Below are positions 10,995 to 19,189 of a stretch of 64,000 nucleotides of DNA, piece after piece (position 1 is the stretch's first letter; the number at the start of each line of letters is the position of its first letter). The stretch is from NCBI RefSeq assembly GCF_022811525.1, contig NZ_CP063982.1, positions 1,054,001 through 1,118,000 of the forward strand. The letters run 5' to 3'. Origin of the DNA: Orrella daihaiensis. Its GTDB lineage: Bacteria; Pseudomonadota; Gammaproteobacteria; Burkholderiales; Burkholderiaceae_B. The translations under genes and the position numbers were made by a program. A model generated the notes under the pieces. It was given only the letters and a program-made list of their open reading frames with translations. It had not been told where the DNA came from and ran no database searches.

Positions 10995-12320
10995 ATGTCG
11001 ACTTCAGTTACCGCTTTGCCCATGGAGCATCCCGATCGTCATCGTCTGCATGATGAGATTCATGCGCGTCCGGTCGGTCAAGCGCCGCACCCCGTGGTGG
11101 TGTTCTGTTTGGCTGTTTTAAATGAGGGAGTGTCGCGTGACTCAGAGCTAGCCCACCTGGCCAAGCTCAATGCTCAGACTGATACGGCAGGAACCACCGG
11201 GAATTTTGCCAGGGTGCGATTGCCGGTTGGTGACATCAAGTGGGAGCGGCACACGGAATTCACCCGTTACACCATGGTTCTGCCCATCGCCCAAGAGGCA
11301 GTTAGCCAGCGCAGTGCAGTGATGTGGTTTGCCCAAGTGCGGGCGGCTCAGGAGCCTTATGCCAAGTGGTTCTCTGAAGCGCCCGGCCAGACGATCGCCG
11401 CCATTGAGGTCACGGTGCTTGAAAGCTTGGACGACGTGTTGGAGCAGGGCAATGAGGTTGGGCGAGCCTGGTTCGGTGAATCCACGCTCCTGATGTCAAG
11501 ACTGGGCACGCAGGGGCATTCGTTAGTACTCACGGACTTTCGGGTGCAGAACGATGGGGTAGAGCGCATGTTGGTGCTGACTCCCTCCTATACATCGCCT
11601 GCCCGTATCGGCCGCACGGCCCATCGCTTGATCGAGATGGAGATCTATCGCCTGATGGCACTCAAAGGACTGCCAGTGGCCAAGTCCTTGGGGGCGCAAT
11701 TGTCAGAGGCCGAGAATGCGCTGGCCACCATTGCGCGTGAAGTGGAAAGCACCACCAGCCAGGATCCGGAATTACTACATGATCTGGCCTCATTGGCGGC
11801 CACGATTGAGCGCGCCAACGCTGATCACAACTATCGGTTCTCGGCCACCGCCGCTTATCACGACATCGTGCTGCAGCGGATCAAGGAGCTGCGCGAGAGC
11901 CCTGTGCCAGGTATTCAAACGGTGGGTGAATTCATTGAGCGGCGTCTAGGTCCGGCCATGGCAACAGTGGCTGCCACGGCCAAGCGGCTGGACTCATTGT
12001 CTGAGCGGGTCAGTCGGGTCAGTGATTTACTGCGCACGCGCGTAAACATCATGACCGAACAACAAAACCAGCAGCTCCTGGAAAAGCTCACCCGTGGACA
12101 GGCGCTGCAACTCAAACTGCAGCAAACCGTTGAAGGCCTGTCGATAGCGGCGATCTCCTACTATGTCGTGAGCCTTATTTACTACCTTGCCAAAGCCGGT
12201 AAGACAGCCGGCTGGTTACCGTTCTCACCAGACGTGGTGGCAGGACTTTCGATTGCGCCCACCGTCTTGGTGGTCTGGCAGATCGTGCGTCGGATTCACC
12301 GAAAAATCTCCCACGACTGA
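10995..12320 (+). CDS. DUF3422 family protein
   Basis: A 441-residue protein of the DUF3422 family, which is common in alpha- and betaproteobacteria and has no established function. The family's conserved N-terminus HPDRHRLHDEIHARPVG is visible at residues 12-28. A long helical middle (residues ~240-370) has coiled-coil character and contains RLDSLSERVSRVSDLLRTRVNI. Near the C-terminus two hydrophobic stretches (ISYYVVSLIYYLAKAG, then VVAGLSIAPTVLVVWQIV) suggest a membrane-anchored hairpin, a layout reminiscent of membrane-tethered coiled-coil proteins. It stands alone between the divergent HdeD-like gene and the tRNA. Confidence 0.85.
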   Translation: MSTSVTALPMEHPDRHRLHDEIHARPVGQAPHPVVVFCLAVLNEGVSRDSELAHLAKLNAQTDTAGTTGNFARVRLPVGDIKWERHTEFTRYTMVLPIAQEAVSQRSAVMWFAQVRAAQEPYAKWFSEAPGQTIAAIEVTVLESLDDVLEQGNEVGRAWFGESTLLMSRLGTQGHSLVLTDFRVQNDGVERMLVLTPSYTSPARIGRTAHRLIEMEIYRLMALKGLPVAKSLGAQLSEAENALATIAREVESTTSQDPELLHDLASLAATIERANADHNYRFSATAAYHDIVLQRIKELRESPVPGIQTVGEFIERRLGPAMATVAATAKRLDSLSERVSRVSDLLRTRVNIMTEQQNQQLLEKLTRGQALQLKLQQTVEGLSIAAISYYVVSLIYYLAKAGKTAGWLPFSPDVVAGLSIAPTVLVVWQIVRRIHRKISHD

Positions 12321-12472
12321 CAAAAGGCAGCGCGAGCCACAACTCTTGTTGTGTGCATTGGTAACGCAGAGTCGCGATCTTAGGGGTAGTGTTCTCAGCA
12401 TGCGCAAAATCAGCCTAAATGGCTTTCTGAACACTGCGTTGAACTCGGTTAAACTACAGGTCCTCACAAAGT

Positions 12473-12551
<79 letters not shown>

Positions 12552-12625
12552 CTTTCAAAGGGTACAACCTTGAGACATGGCTCTACCTCGCCGTGGGATT
12601 CCATGCGTCAATGTATCAACTTAAG

Positions 12626-12661
12626 TATGTACTTGAATACATATGTTTTTAAGAGCATAAT
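12626..12661 (+). promoter_or_regulatory. Promoter and operator of the higBA-like operon
   Basis: A -35-like TTGAAT (12633-12638) and a -10-like CATAAT (12656-12661) are 17 bases apart. The inverted repeat TATGTA-6-TACATA (12626-12643) overlaps the -35 element, as expected for an autorepressed toxin-antitoxin operator. Transcription would start near 12668, which is the first base of the toxin ATG, so the mRNA may be leaderless. Motif-based inference. Confidence 0.5.
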
Positions 12662-12667
12662 TTACAA

Positions 12668-13051
12668 ATGAGCTGGACCGTAATTTTTCATGATGATTTC
12701 GATGATGAATTCAGCCAATTGGCAGAAGACTTACAGGATGAAGTGCTGGCGCACGCGAAGGTCCTAGCTCAGTTTGGACCGCACTTGGGTCGCCCGACGG
12801 TTGACACGCTCAAGGCGTCTCGTCACACGAATATGAAGGAGCTTCGGTTTGACTGGCAGGGTGGTGTTTGGCGTGTGGCTTTCGCGTTCGACCCTAATCG
12901 GCAAGCTATCCTTTTGGTGGGTGGCGACAAGGTTGGAGCGGATCAGCGGCGCTTTTACCGGCGTTTGATAGCGATCGCTGATGATCGATACGATGCGCAC
13001 TTGCATGCGCTACAAGAGAAGGAGTCAAAGCATGGCAAGAAAACTCGATGA
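12668..13051 (+). CDS. HigB/RelE-superfamily toxin (phage Gp49-like)
   Basis: A 127-residue toxin-like protein of the RelE/HigB superfamily (Gp49-like branch), expected to cleave mRNA at the ribosome. It begins with a short beta-strand and an acidic helix (FHDDFDDEFSQLAEDLQDEV). The segment MKELRFDWQGGVWRVAFAFDP, with a conserved Arg at the end of a strand, and the following ILLVGGDKVG strand are typical of the family. The C-terminus is basic (HGKKTR). The start ATG is not preceded by a Shine-Dalgarno, in keeping with a leaderless message. Its last 20 bases overlap the antitoxin gene, so the pair is translationally coupled. The toxin-first order matches higBA. Confidence in exact family naming is moderate. 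Confidence 0.85.
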   Translation: MSWTVIFHDDFDDEFSQLAEDLQDEVLAHAKVLAQFGPHLGRPTVDTLKASRHTNMKELRFDWQGGVWRVAFAFDPNRQAILLVGGDKVGADQRRFYRRLIAIADDRYDAHLHALQEKESKHGKKTR

Positions 13052-13388
13052 TGTAATTGCGGCATTACCCCAAGAGCGGCGTCAACGCATTGAAGATCGC
13101 GCGCTTGAACTTGCAACGCTAAAGGATTTGCGTCAGGCGAGTCAGCAAACGCAGGCGCAGATGGCCGCTGCGTTGGGCGTGGGCCAGGACACGATCTCCA
13201 GGCTTGAAAAACGTAGCGACATGTTGTTGTCGACATTGCGCCACTACGTTGAGTGTATGGGTGGGCAGTTAAATCTAGTGGCCCAATTTCCCAATCGCCC
13301 CCCTGTGGTTATCGAGCATTTGGGTGTGCAGCCTGCGTCTCGACCAACCACTAGACAGTCGCGACGTCGCACCCGTGTAACTGCTTGA
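13032..13388 (+). CDS. HigA-like XRE-family antitoxin
   Basis: The 118-residue partner of the preceding toxin. An N-terminal helical part (VIAALPQERRQRIEDRALEL) leads into a Cro/C1-type helix-turn-helix (TQAQMAAALGVGQDTISRLEK, about residues 41-60). A short beta segment (MGGQLNLVAQFPN) and a disordered, Arg-rich tail follow. It should neutralise the toxin and, as a complex, repress the operon through the upstream inverted repeat. The ATG at 13032 was chosen because AAGGAG lies ~8 bases upstream inside the toxin gene; the frame itself is open earlier. The 20-base overlap with the toxin gene is typical of such pairs. Confidence 0.85.
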   Translation: MARKLDDVIAALPQERRQRIEDRALELATLKDLRQASQQTQAQMAAALGVGQDTISRLEKRSDMLLSTLRHYVECMGGQLNLVAQFPNRPPVVIEHLGVQPASRPTTRQSRRRTRVTA

Positions 13389-13531
13389 AGTCGCCAAGTC
13401 TGGTGCTTTCTGCAGCTTTTACAGCAGTTGTTTCACAATTGCGTACGGGGCTTGCTTACACACTTTGCGACACACCGTAGTTATTTGTTTGTAACTAGCT
13501 GAAAAATGAACGATTCTTTTGATTATCTTTT

Positions 13532-13576
13532 CTCATAATCCGTTGGTGCTCGGTTCGACTCCGAGGGGGTCCACCA
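13532..13576 (+). pseudogene. tRNA 3'-half remnant (anticodon loop to CCA)
   Basis: The segment runs from the loop CTCATAA through the variable loop to a full T arm (CTCGG/TTCGACT/CCGAG), GGGGTCC, A and CCA. No 5' half precedes it, so it cannot form a tRNA. Its first 18 bases equal those of the intact tRNA at 12507-12524. The T stem differs from that tRNA at several positions but still pairs perfectly, so it derives from a functional but different tRNA, presumably carried as the attachment site of an integrating element. Confidence 0.75.
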
Positions 13577-14019
13577 AATACATCAATAAAATCAATAGTT
13601 TGCGTGATTTTATTAGTAGTCACCACAGCCAAAAACTGCTTGCACACCGCTTACACACTTTTTTGGGCGGAATTTTGCTTGCACACTAAGTTTATTTGAT
13701 CTTTTGCAACACTGAAACTACAGTGCCAAGCGGTTTCAAAAACTCTTCCCGCAGCATTTATCGAGGTGGAATGGGATCAATTCGTTTCAATTTCGTCCCT
13801 TGCTCAAATGGTAGCCCACGATTTCAGCATCATAAGCACCGTCGGCAACCCACCGGAAACATAATCGCCGTTGATCGTTTGTTCGGATCGTTTATTCGGA
13901 TGCTGTACTGACCTTTTCGGCTTCCTCGTAACGCTTCTAGCCGGTTGCCTGGTGGAATTCTCAAGTCGTCAATCTGTTCGGACTCCTCGAGTAGCTTAAG
14001 CTTTCTCAAGGCTTGCCGT
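13577..14019. other. Intergenic stretch after the tRNA remnant
   Basis: About 440 bases with no supported gene; the reading frames here are short and have no recognisable protein signature. It lies between the presumed island end and the convergent minus-strand ATPase gene. No insertion-sequence ends or clear terminator could be identified. Confidence 0.4.
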
Positions 14020-15381
14020 TCAAATGAAGCCCATCCCAATAAGCTTGGGCAAAAACGCCACGTCGTAAAGTGGCAGATGTAGCGACGTGGTTGCAGTCGG
14101 ATTCGTAGGAAGGGACTGGCTGAGTGCGGCCCGTGTTTCGTTAGCCAAAGCTGATAGCTTGACTGTCTTTGTCGGTTGGTAGCGTTCGATGTATGAGGCC
14201 AGAGATTTAGCTCGCCTGCGTGCGCCGCTTTTGACTTCGACCGGCACAATATGGCCCAGATTGTCAGTCAAGAGAAATTCGATCTCTGCGTTTGATGCTG
14301 TCCAAGCGTAAGTGGGCTCAACACCCAGTACGGCTAGTTCTTGCTGTACAAAGTTTTCTGCGATGAATCCTTTGTACTCGTAGGCTTGTTGTTTGATTTG
14401 CTGGTACGTGGTACCCAACATGTGATTGAGTAATCCCACGTCAAACAAAAATAGTTTGACTCGCGATGGCTTACGGTAGGCCACTAGTGGTAGCCGGGGT
14501 TGGCCTTCGATCGGATAGTTCAGCAGCACCAAACGACAATGGTGTAGCCAGTTGATGGCACTTTCAAAGTCAGCATAACGAGTTTTGGGGGGGTGTACAT
14601 CTTTAAAGCGAAACCGCTTAACCGAATCATCAACGACTGATGAGATTTGGGCGGGTATTTGTTTAAACACAGCATCAATCAGTTGCGCGTTTGTGCGTCC
14701 GGCGTATTTGCCGAAGTCTTTTTGATAGCCGGCAATCAAGTCAGCGTGAATGCGGCTGACGGCTTGGATGCGCTCGAGAACTTTTAACTCATCGGTACCG
14801 AACCAAGCATTGACAGCTGCAGGCATACCGCCGGTGAAGTAATAGTCAACTAGCTGCTGCATCAGAAGGTCATGTGCCACCTTTGACCTGTTCTGTGCCT
14901 CAAAGGCATCAACCAACATGGTCTGTCCGCTTGCGATTAAAAACTCGTGAAACGACAGCGGCCGTAGATTGTGTTGCTCGACTTTGCCAACAGGAAACGA
15001 GTTCAGCAGACCGATGTTTGAGCCACTGGCCACCACGAACGCCTCGGGCATTTGCTCGGCAAAATACTTCAATGATGTCACTGCCCGAGGACACTCGCCA
15101 ATCTCGTCAAGAATGAGCAAGTCAGTCTTTGGATCAAAGGACTGACCGCTTAAAAGCTGTAGGTTGGCTAGCACCTTGGTCGGTGTCAGCGCACCTTCGA
15201 AGGCACTAGCAAACTCTGGTCGTTCAAGAAAATCGATGTGTAAGAAACGAGCGAATTGCTTGGCAAAGAGCGTCGTTAGCAAGTAGGTCTTGCCGGTCTG
15301 ACGAGCACCGTCGATTAGCAAAGGTAGTCTCTGCGCTTTGGCCCTCCAAGCTTTCAGTTCTTCTGTTAGGTGTCTGCGCAT
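14020..15381 (-). CDS. AAA-type ATPase with DUF4143 domain
   Basis: A 453-residue protein of the common AAA_14/DUF4143 family. Walker A (GARQTGKT, residues 25-32) lies near the N-terminus and Walker B (LLILDEIGECP) near residue 90. The C-terminal half has the DUF4143 layout, including FKDVHPPKTRYADFESAINWLHHC and an ENFVQQEL...YAWTASNAEIEFL...VEVKSGARR segment that resembles a PD-(D/E)xK nuclease core (E, E-x-K). The family is frequent in accessory regions and is suspected to be involved in conflict or mobile-element biology, but its function is not established. It sits alone, convergent with the tRNA-linked toxin-antitoxin pair and downstream of an AT-rich gap, consistent with acquisition. 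Confidence 0.85.
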   Translation of the reverse strand: MRRHLTEELKAWRAKAQRLPLLIDGARQTGKTYLLTTLFAKQFARFLHIDFLERPEFASAFEGALTPTKVLANLQLLSGQSFDPKTDLLILDEIGECPRAVTSLKYFAEQMPEAFVVASGSNIGLLNSFPVGKVEQHNLRPLSFHEFLIASGQTMLVDAFEAQNRSKVAHDLLMQQLVDYYFTGGMPAAVNAWFGTDELKVLERIQAVSRIHADLIAGYQKDFGKYAGRTNAQLIDAVFKQIPAQISSVVDDSVKRFRFKDVHPPKTRYADFESAINWLHHCRLVLLNYPIEGQPRLPLVAYRKPSRVKLFLFDVGLLNHMLGTTYQQIKQQAYEYKGFIAENFVQQELAVLGVEPTYAWTASNAEIEFLLTDNLGHIVPVEVKSGARRRAKSLASYIERYQPTKTVKLSALANETRAALSQSLPTNPTATTSLHLPLYDVAFLPKLIGMGFI

Positions 15382-15686
15382 GAGGTATTTCGCTGATTTA
15401 ATTCCTGACTATAGCGTAATTTTACAGTTTTACCATTGTATAAAAAGCATTTATACACACTTTTAACAATCAAAAAATGTTTATATTTCACACTTTATGA
15501 ATTTTAATAGTGTCAAGCAACTGAATGATTCTTCAAATATTGTTCGCCTGTTAGTCATTCCGGTTTAGTCACTCGCAAAGAGTCCAACTTACGCGACATG
15601 CGGCCTCTGCTCGAGACGAAAGGTAACTTACGGGTACTACTCTCGGGTGATTACAAGTCAGCAATCACCCGAGATCTCCATATCGA
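15382..15686. other. AT-rich intergenic region
   Basis: A 305-base stretch that is visibly richer in A/T than its surroundings, especially 15410-15540, as is usual for promoter and accessory DNA. It should hold the promoter of the minus-strand ATPase (start 15381). A long inverted repeat lies at its other end, 15641-15674. Confidence 0.4.
15641..15674 (-). terminator. Perfect inverted repeat after the ThDP enzyme gene
   Basis: The 12-base arms 15641-15652 (TCTCGGGTGATT) and 15663-15674 are perfectly complementary around a 10-base loop. The hairpin lies 12 bases beyond the stop of the minus-strand gene that ends at 15687, so it probably ends or stabilises that transcript. No U-run follows on either strand, so it is not a classical intrinsic terminator. 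Confidence 0.5.
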
Positions 15687-17294
15687 TCAACCTAACAATG
15701 ACCCAAGGGCTTTGGTGATTCTCACCACAATCACCGATGTCGTGTCTTTGGTGGCGAGCGCATGCTGATAGTGCTTGGCCAAGTCTTGCAGGTTGTCCAC
15801 CAGAACACTGTGGGCCCCATAGCCTTTGGACAGGGAAACGATATCGAGTCCCGGTAGATCAAGGCCTGGTACGTTGGGCGTTTCTTCCAGCTCGGCGAAC
15901 TGTTTCAAAATGCCGTATTCCTCGTTCTGAAACACCACATAGATCAAATGGGTCTTTTGTTGGACCGCTGAGTAAACACCCTGAATCGAGTATTGAAACG
16001 AGCCGTCTCCCATCAGGCAAATCACAGGTCGATTGCGTCCGGATTGTTTCTCGCCAAGCGCTAAACCGACTGCAGCTGGCAAGTTCCAGCCCAAGCCACC
16101 CGAGGCGAAGGTGTAGAAGGTATCAGGTTTGTCTATCCGGAAGACATCCTGCATCAGCGGCACGATAGAGGGGCATTCTTCAACGAGCACCATCTCGACA
16201 GGCGAGTGCTGCTTGAGCACCTCGAGCACCGCATGGGGCAACAATGGTTTGGCGTTGGCATCAGCCGGTTTGGGGGCGGCACGAAGAGGCACTCCTGCAG
16301 ATTTGCGTTGTTTTAGTTGCGGCAGCAACATCTGCAAGAACAACTTCGAGTCACCCACGATGTTGTGACCGACAGCTGCTTTGGCAGCCATGCCAGGGTC
16401 GTCAGTCACATGCAGCACCCGAGCACCGGCTGGCAGGTAGTCACCCGCGACATAGGGGTAGTACCGAAACACGGGTGCACCCACGACCAGAATCAAATCA
16501 TGTCCAGCCAGTTTTTGCGACAGCGGGCCGATCGCCGCCGGTAGCGCCCCTTGATAGAGGCGATGCGTTTCAGGAAACGCCGTTCGCTCACAAAACGGTG
16601 GCATCCACACCGGTGCGTCCAGTCTTTGTGCAAGCTCAACACCTTCGTCCCAGGCTTGGCTGCGAGCGATATCAGCACCAAGAATCAATGCTGGGTTTTT
16701 GCTGTCATTTAACGCTTGTGCGAACTCTGCTACCCAAGCAGGATCGGGTGCAACTCGGGAACTGACCTGACGGTAAACATCGATATCCAAGGCTGGCTGA
16801 TCCCAGTCATCAAGCGGCAACGACAAAAATACAGGCCCAGCCGGCTGTTGAATGGCGGTGGCATAAGCCCGCATGAAGGCGCCCGGAATGTCTTGCGCTC
16901 GGGCAGGCTCATAGCTCCACTTCACCCAGGGCTTGGGCATGGTGGTGGCTTCGATGTTGGTGAGTAATGGCTCAATCAAAAGCATCTCACGAGTTTGCTG
17001 GCCGGCCGTGATGATGAGCGGCGTCTTGTTCTGAAAGGCGGTGAGCAGTGTGCCCATCGCATTGCCAAGCCCAGCACCGGTATGCAAGTTCACGATCACG
17101 GGTTTGCGTGTGCTTTGGGCGATGCCATCGGCAATGGCCACGGCACTCGCTTCTTGCAATGCCAGGATGTAGTCAAAATCTTTCGGAAAGTCCTTCAGGA
17201 AGGTCTCTTCGGTAGAGCCTGGATTGCCAACGATCGTGGTGAGGTTAAGTCGACGCAGCAGGTCGAAGGTGGCCTGTTTGACGGTTTTGGACAT
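15687..17294 (-). CDS. ThDP-dependent decarboxylase, benzoylformate-decarboxylase-like
   Basis: A 535-residue thiamine-diphosphate enzyme that lines up along its whole length with Pseudomonas benzoylformate decarboxylase (MdlC). Shared features are the N-terminal GNPGS loop (Ser27, equivalent to Ser26), LQEAS with the cofactor-activating Glu48, NLHTGAG (His71, equivalent to His70), and WVKWSYEPA. The ThDP motif GDGS at 429-432 contains Asp430, with Asn457 as the second metal ligand. The position of catalytic His281 is a tyrosine (Tyr279 in VFRYYPY), so the reaction may differ from benzoylformate decarboxylation. Oxalyl-CoA- or acetolactate-type activities are less likely, because no FAD/ADP-binding features are seen. 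GGGAG before the ATG at 17294 supports the start. It has no metabolic partner genes nearby. Confidence 0.8.
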   Translation of the reverse strand: MSKTVKQATFDLLRRLNLTTIVGNPGSTEETFLKDFPKDFDYILALQEASAVAIADGIAQSTRKPVIVNLHTGAGLGNAMGTLLTAFQNKTPLIITAGQQTREMLLIEPLLTNIEATTMPKPWVKWSYEPARAQDIPGAFMRAYATAIQQPAGPVFLSLPLDDWDQPALDIDVYRQVSSRVAPDPAWVAEFAQALNDSKNPALILGADIARSQAWDEGVELAQRLDAPVWMPPFCERTAFPETHRLYQGALPAAIGPLSQKLAGHDLILVVGAPVFRYYPYVAGDYLPAGARVLHVTDDPGMAAKAAVGHNIVGDSKLFLQMLLPQLKQRKSAGVPLRAAPKPADANAKPLLPHAVLEVLKQHSPVEMVLVEECPSIVPLMQDVFRIDKPDTFYTFASGGLGWNLPAAVGLALGEKQSGRNRPVICLMGDGSFQYSIQGVYSAVQQKTHLIYVVFQNEEYGILKQFAELEETPNVPGLDLPGLDIVSLSKGYGAHSVLVDNLQDLAKHYQHALATKDTTSVIVVRITKALGSLLG

Positions 17295-17551
17295 GCATCA
17301 CTCCCTGGATATGCGATGTTGATACGTCGTTGTTTTATGTGAGTTGAAATATCGCCACGTGACAGTACACGGTTTTATGCAAATCCGGTAAAAAAATCAG
17401 TAACAGGTATCTTCGCCGGTATCCGGTCGCCTGCAGCCGGGCTTTGGCCGGATGAACTGTAAACACTCCAAGGATTATCCGATATGTTTAATCGCTTAGA
17501 ATACATTTTAATGTCTTTTATTGGTAAAATACGAATTTAAAAGATATAAAA

Positions 17552-17908
17552 ATGACGTTTAAACTTGCAATTGCCTCAGAGGTTCAACACACGCTTGGCC
17601 AACGCCTGCGGTTGCACAGGCTTGCCCAATCGCTGTCACAGGCTGAGCTAGCTGGCATGGCTGGGCTGTCCACTGGCGCGATACGCAAGCTAGAGCGAGA
17701 CGGGCAGACTTCGCTTGAGACCTTGATCCGTGTGGCACAGACACTGGGACTTGTGCAGGAGTTTGATGCGCTGTTCGAGTATCGCCACACATCGATCGCG
17801 CAAATGGAGCGCGCTGAGCAGGCAAAACAACGGCAGCGTGCTCCACGCAGATCAGGCGCGAGCCGACATAGAACACACTTTAATCGTGACAGCGGTGGCG
17901 AGCCATGA
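17552..17908 (+). CDS. HipB-like XRE-family antitoxin/regulator
   Basis: A 118-residue DNA-binding protein. A Cro/C1-type helix-turn-helix occupies about residues 15-70 (LGQRLRLHRLAQSLSQAEL...GLSTGAIRKLERDGQTSLETLIRVAQ). The C-terminal tail is basic and disordered. It overlaps the HipA-like gene by 4 bases (ATGA), so the two are translationally coupled and this protein is the likely antitoxin and autorepressor. A perfect 9-base palindrome GGATTATCC at 17472-17480, reminiscent of the TATCC/GGATA half-sites of E. coli hipBA, lies ~70 bases upstream and is an operator candidate. The upstream region is AT-rich and no clear Shine-Dalgarno precedes the ATG. Confidence 0.85.
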   Translation: MTFKLAIASEVQHTLGQRLRLHRLAQSLSQAELAGMAGLSTGAIRKLERDGQTSLETLIRVAQTLGLVQEFDALFEYRHTSIAQMERAEQAKQRQRAPRRSGASRHRTHFNRDSGGEP

Positions 17909-19128
17909 AGCGCCTCGATGTCTACTACGCCGGTTGGTCTGAAGACTGGTTGCTCGGTTCGCTTGCCGACGATGGCTCAGCGCTACTGTTTGAATACTCC
18001 AGACAAGCACTTGAGCGTGGCCTTGAGTTGTCACCCTTGATGTTAAAGCTTGCGCCCAAGACCTATGATCGATTCCCACCCCATTTTTATCGTTTGCCCG
18101 GATTAGTGGCAGACAGCCTGCCTGACGGATGGGGCTTATTGTTGATGGACCGATTATTTCGTCAGCAGGGCATTCGACATCCGGGGCCATTGGATCGACT
18201 GGCTTTCATTGGTGATCGTGCCATGGGCGCGCTTCGGTTTGTGCCAGCTCATCAGGATGGTGACGTGGCATTCGATTGGAATCTCTCAACGCTAGCTGAA
18301 AAAACAACCCAGTTTTTGCATGACGATGCGAACACTGCTTTGCGTGAGCTCGCTGGCATTGGTGGCTCACCGCAGGGTGCACGCCCTAAAGCTTTGGTTC
18401 ATTATCACCCTGATCATGGTGACATCACTACCTGCGCGCAGGGTTTGGGAGAACCTTGGCTAGTGAAATTTCCTGCTCAAGCTGAGCACAAGGAAGTCTG
18501 TGCGCTTGAGCAACTCTACGCCGAGCTTGCGCGCGATTGTTCGATCGATATGCCGCCAAGTCGATGGTTTGATATTGACGCCAACATGGCGGCATTCGGC
18601 GTGGCAAGATTTGATCGGTTCGATGGCCAGCGAGTGCCCTATCACAGCTTGGCTGGGTTGTTGCAAATAGACTTTCGGGTGCCTGGTGCGGTGGATTACA
18701 CCGGGTTTTTGCGGGCGACCCGATTTTTAACTCGCGACGAATCTCAAGTGCAGAAAGCATTTGAACGGGCGGTATTTAATGTGGTGTTTCATAATCGCGA
18801 TGACCACCCCAAAAACTTTGCCTGGTGTTTGGGCCAAGATGATCGTTGGCGCTTGGCCCCGGCGTTTGACTTAACCTTCAGTGATGGTCCCATGGGTCAG
18901 CACCACATGGATATCTGTGGTCAAGCAACCGACATTGGGCGTGAGCACCTGATGCAACTCGCCAAAGAGTCAGCAGTGCCTGAATCGGTGGCGGGCCAAA
19001 CGATCGATTTCATGCTTGAGCAAGCGGCAGGCTTTAAAAAGCGTACCCGTGAGTTTCCAATACGCAAGGTCACTGTCGATCAAGTGACCGAAGTGGTTAA
19101 GGCTTGTGCCCAACGGTTAAAAGCATGA
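17905..19128 (+). CDS. HipA-like serine/threonine kinase toxin
   Basis: A 407-residue HipA-family kinase. In E. coli the family member phosphorylates glutamyl-tRNA synthetase and induces persistence; the target here is unknown. The kinase residues are intact by spacing. FHNRDDHPKN gives Asp299 and Asn304, and APAFDL gives Asp322, the same 5- and 23-residue intervals as Asp309/Asn314/Asp332 in E. coli HipA. The Gly-rich loop GIGGSPQGARPKAL contains Ser155, positioned like autophosphorylated Ser150. The N-terminal couple-HipA domain is present in the same polypeptide. It overlaps the HipB-like gene by 4 bases and looks functional. Confidence 0.9.
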   Translation: MKRLDVYYAGWSEDWLLGSLADDGSALLFEYSRQALERGLELSPLMLKLAPKTYDRFPPHFYRLPGLVADSLPDGWGLLLMDRLFRQQGIRHPGPLDRLAFIGDRAMGALRFVPAHQDGDVAFDWNLSTLAEKTTQFLHDDANTALRELAGIGGSPQGARPKALVHYHPDHGDITTCAQGLGEPWLVKFPAQAEHKEVCALEQLYAELARDCSIDMPPSRWFDIDANMAAFGVARFDRFDGQRVPYHSLAGLLQIDFRVPGAVDYTGFLRATRFLTRDESQVQKAFERAVFNVVFHNRDDHPKNFAWCLGQDDRWRLAPAFDLTFSDGPMGQHHMDICGQATDIGREHLMQLAKESAVPESVAGQTIDFMLEQAAGFKKRTREFPIRKVTVDQVTEVVKACAQRLKA

Positions 19129-19189
19129 GCACCGAGTTCATGTTCAGGTGAGGCTATACTTCGCTGGACATTTTTCTAGGCCTTGATGG

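Larger units (their letters stand above)
12552..13576 (+). mobile_element. Putative mini-island integrated at the 3' half of the tRNA (integrase not present)
   Basis: The stretch begins directly after the tRNA CCA and ends with a second tRNA 3' half. The two share an exact 18-base segment (12507-12524 and 13532-13549), which includes the anticodon loop, and both end in CCACCA. This is the expected footprint of site-specific integration into a tRNA gene. The cargo is one toxin-antitoxin pair and nothing else. No integrase gene remains in or beside the region, so it would be a relic or a passively stabilised segment. Short TTGC-ACAC type motifs recur near 13451, 13640 and 13678. Confidence 0.5.

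Noticed and set aside
13577..14019. Small genes in the gap after the tRNA remnant
   Set aside because: The frames are short, lack ribosome-binding sites and show no protein-like composition.
15687..17294. Acetolactate synthase large subunit
   Set aside because: The whole-length match is to benzoylformate decarboxylase (GNPGS, NLHTGAG, WVKWSYEPA), and no FAD-binding or ilvH-like partner is seen.
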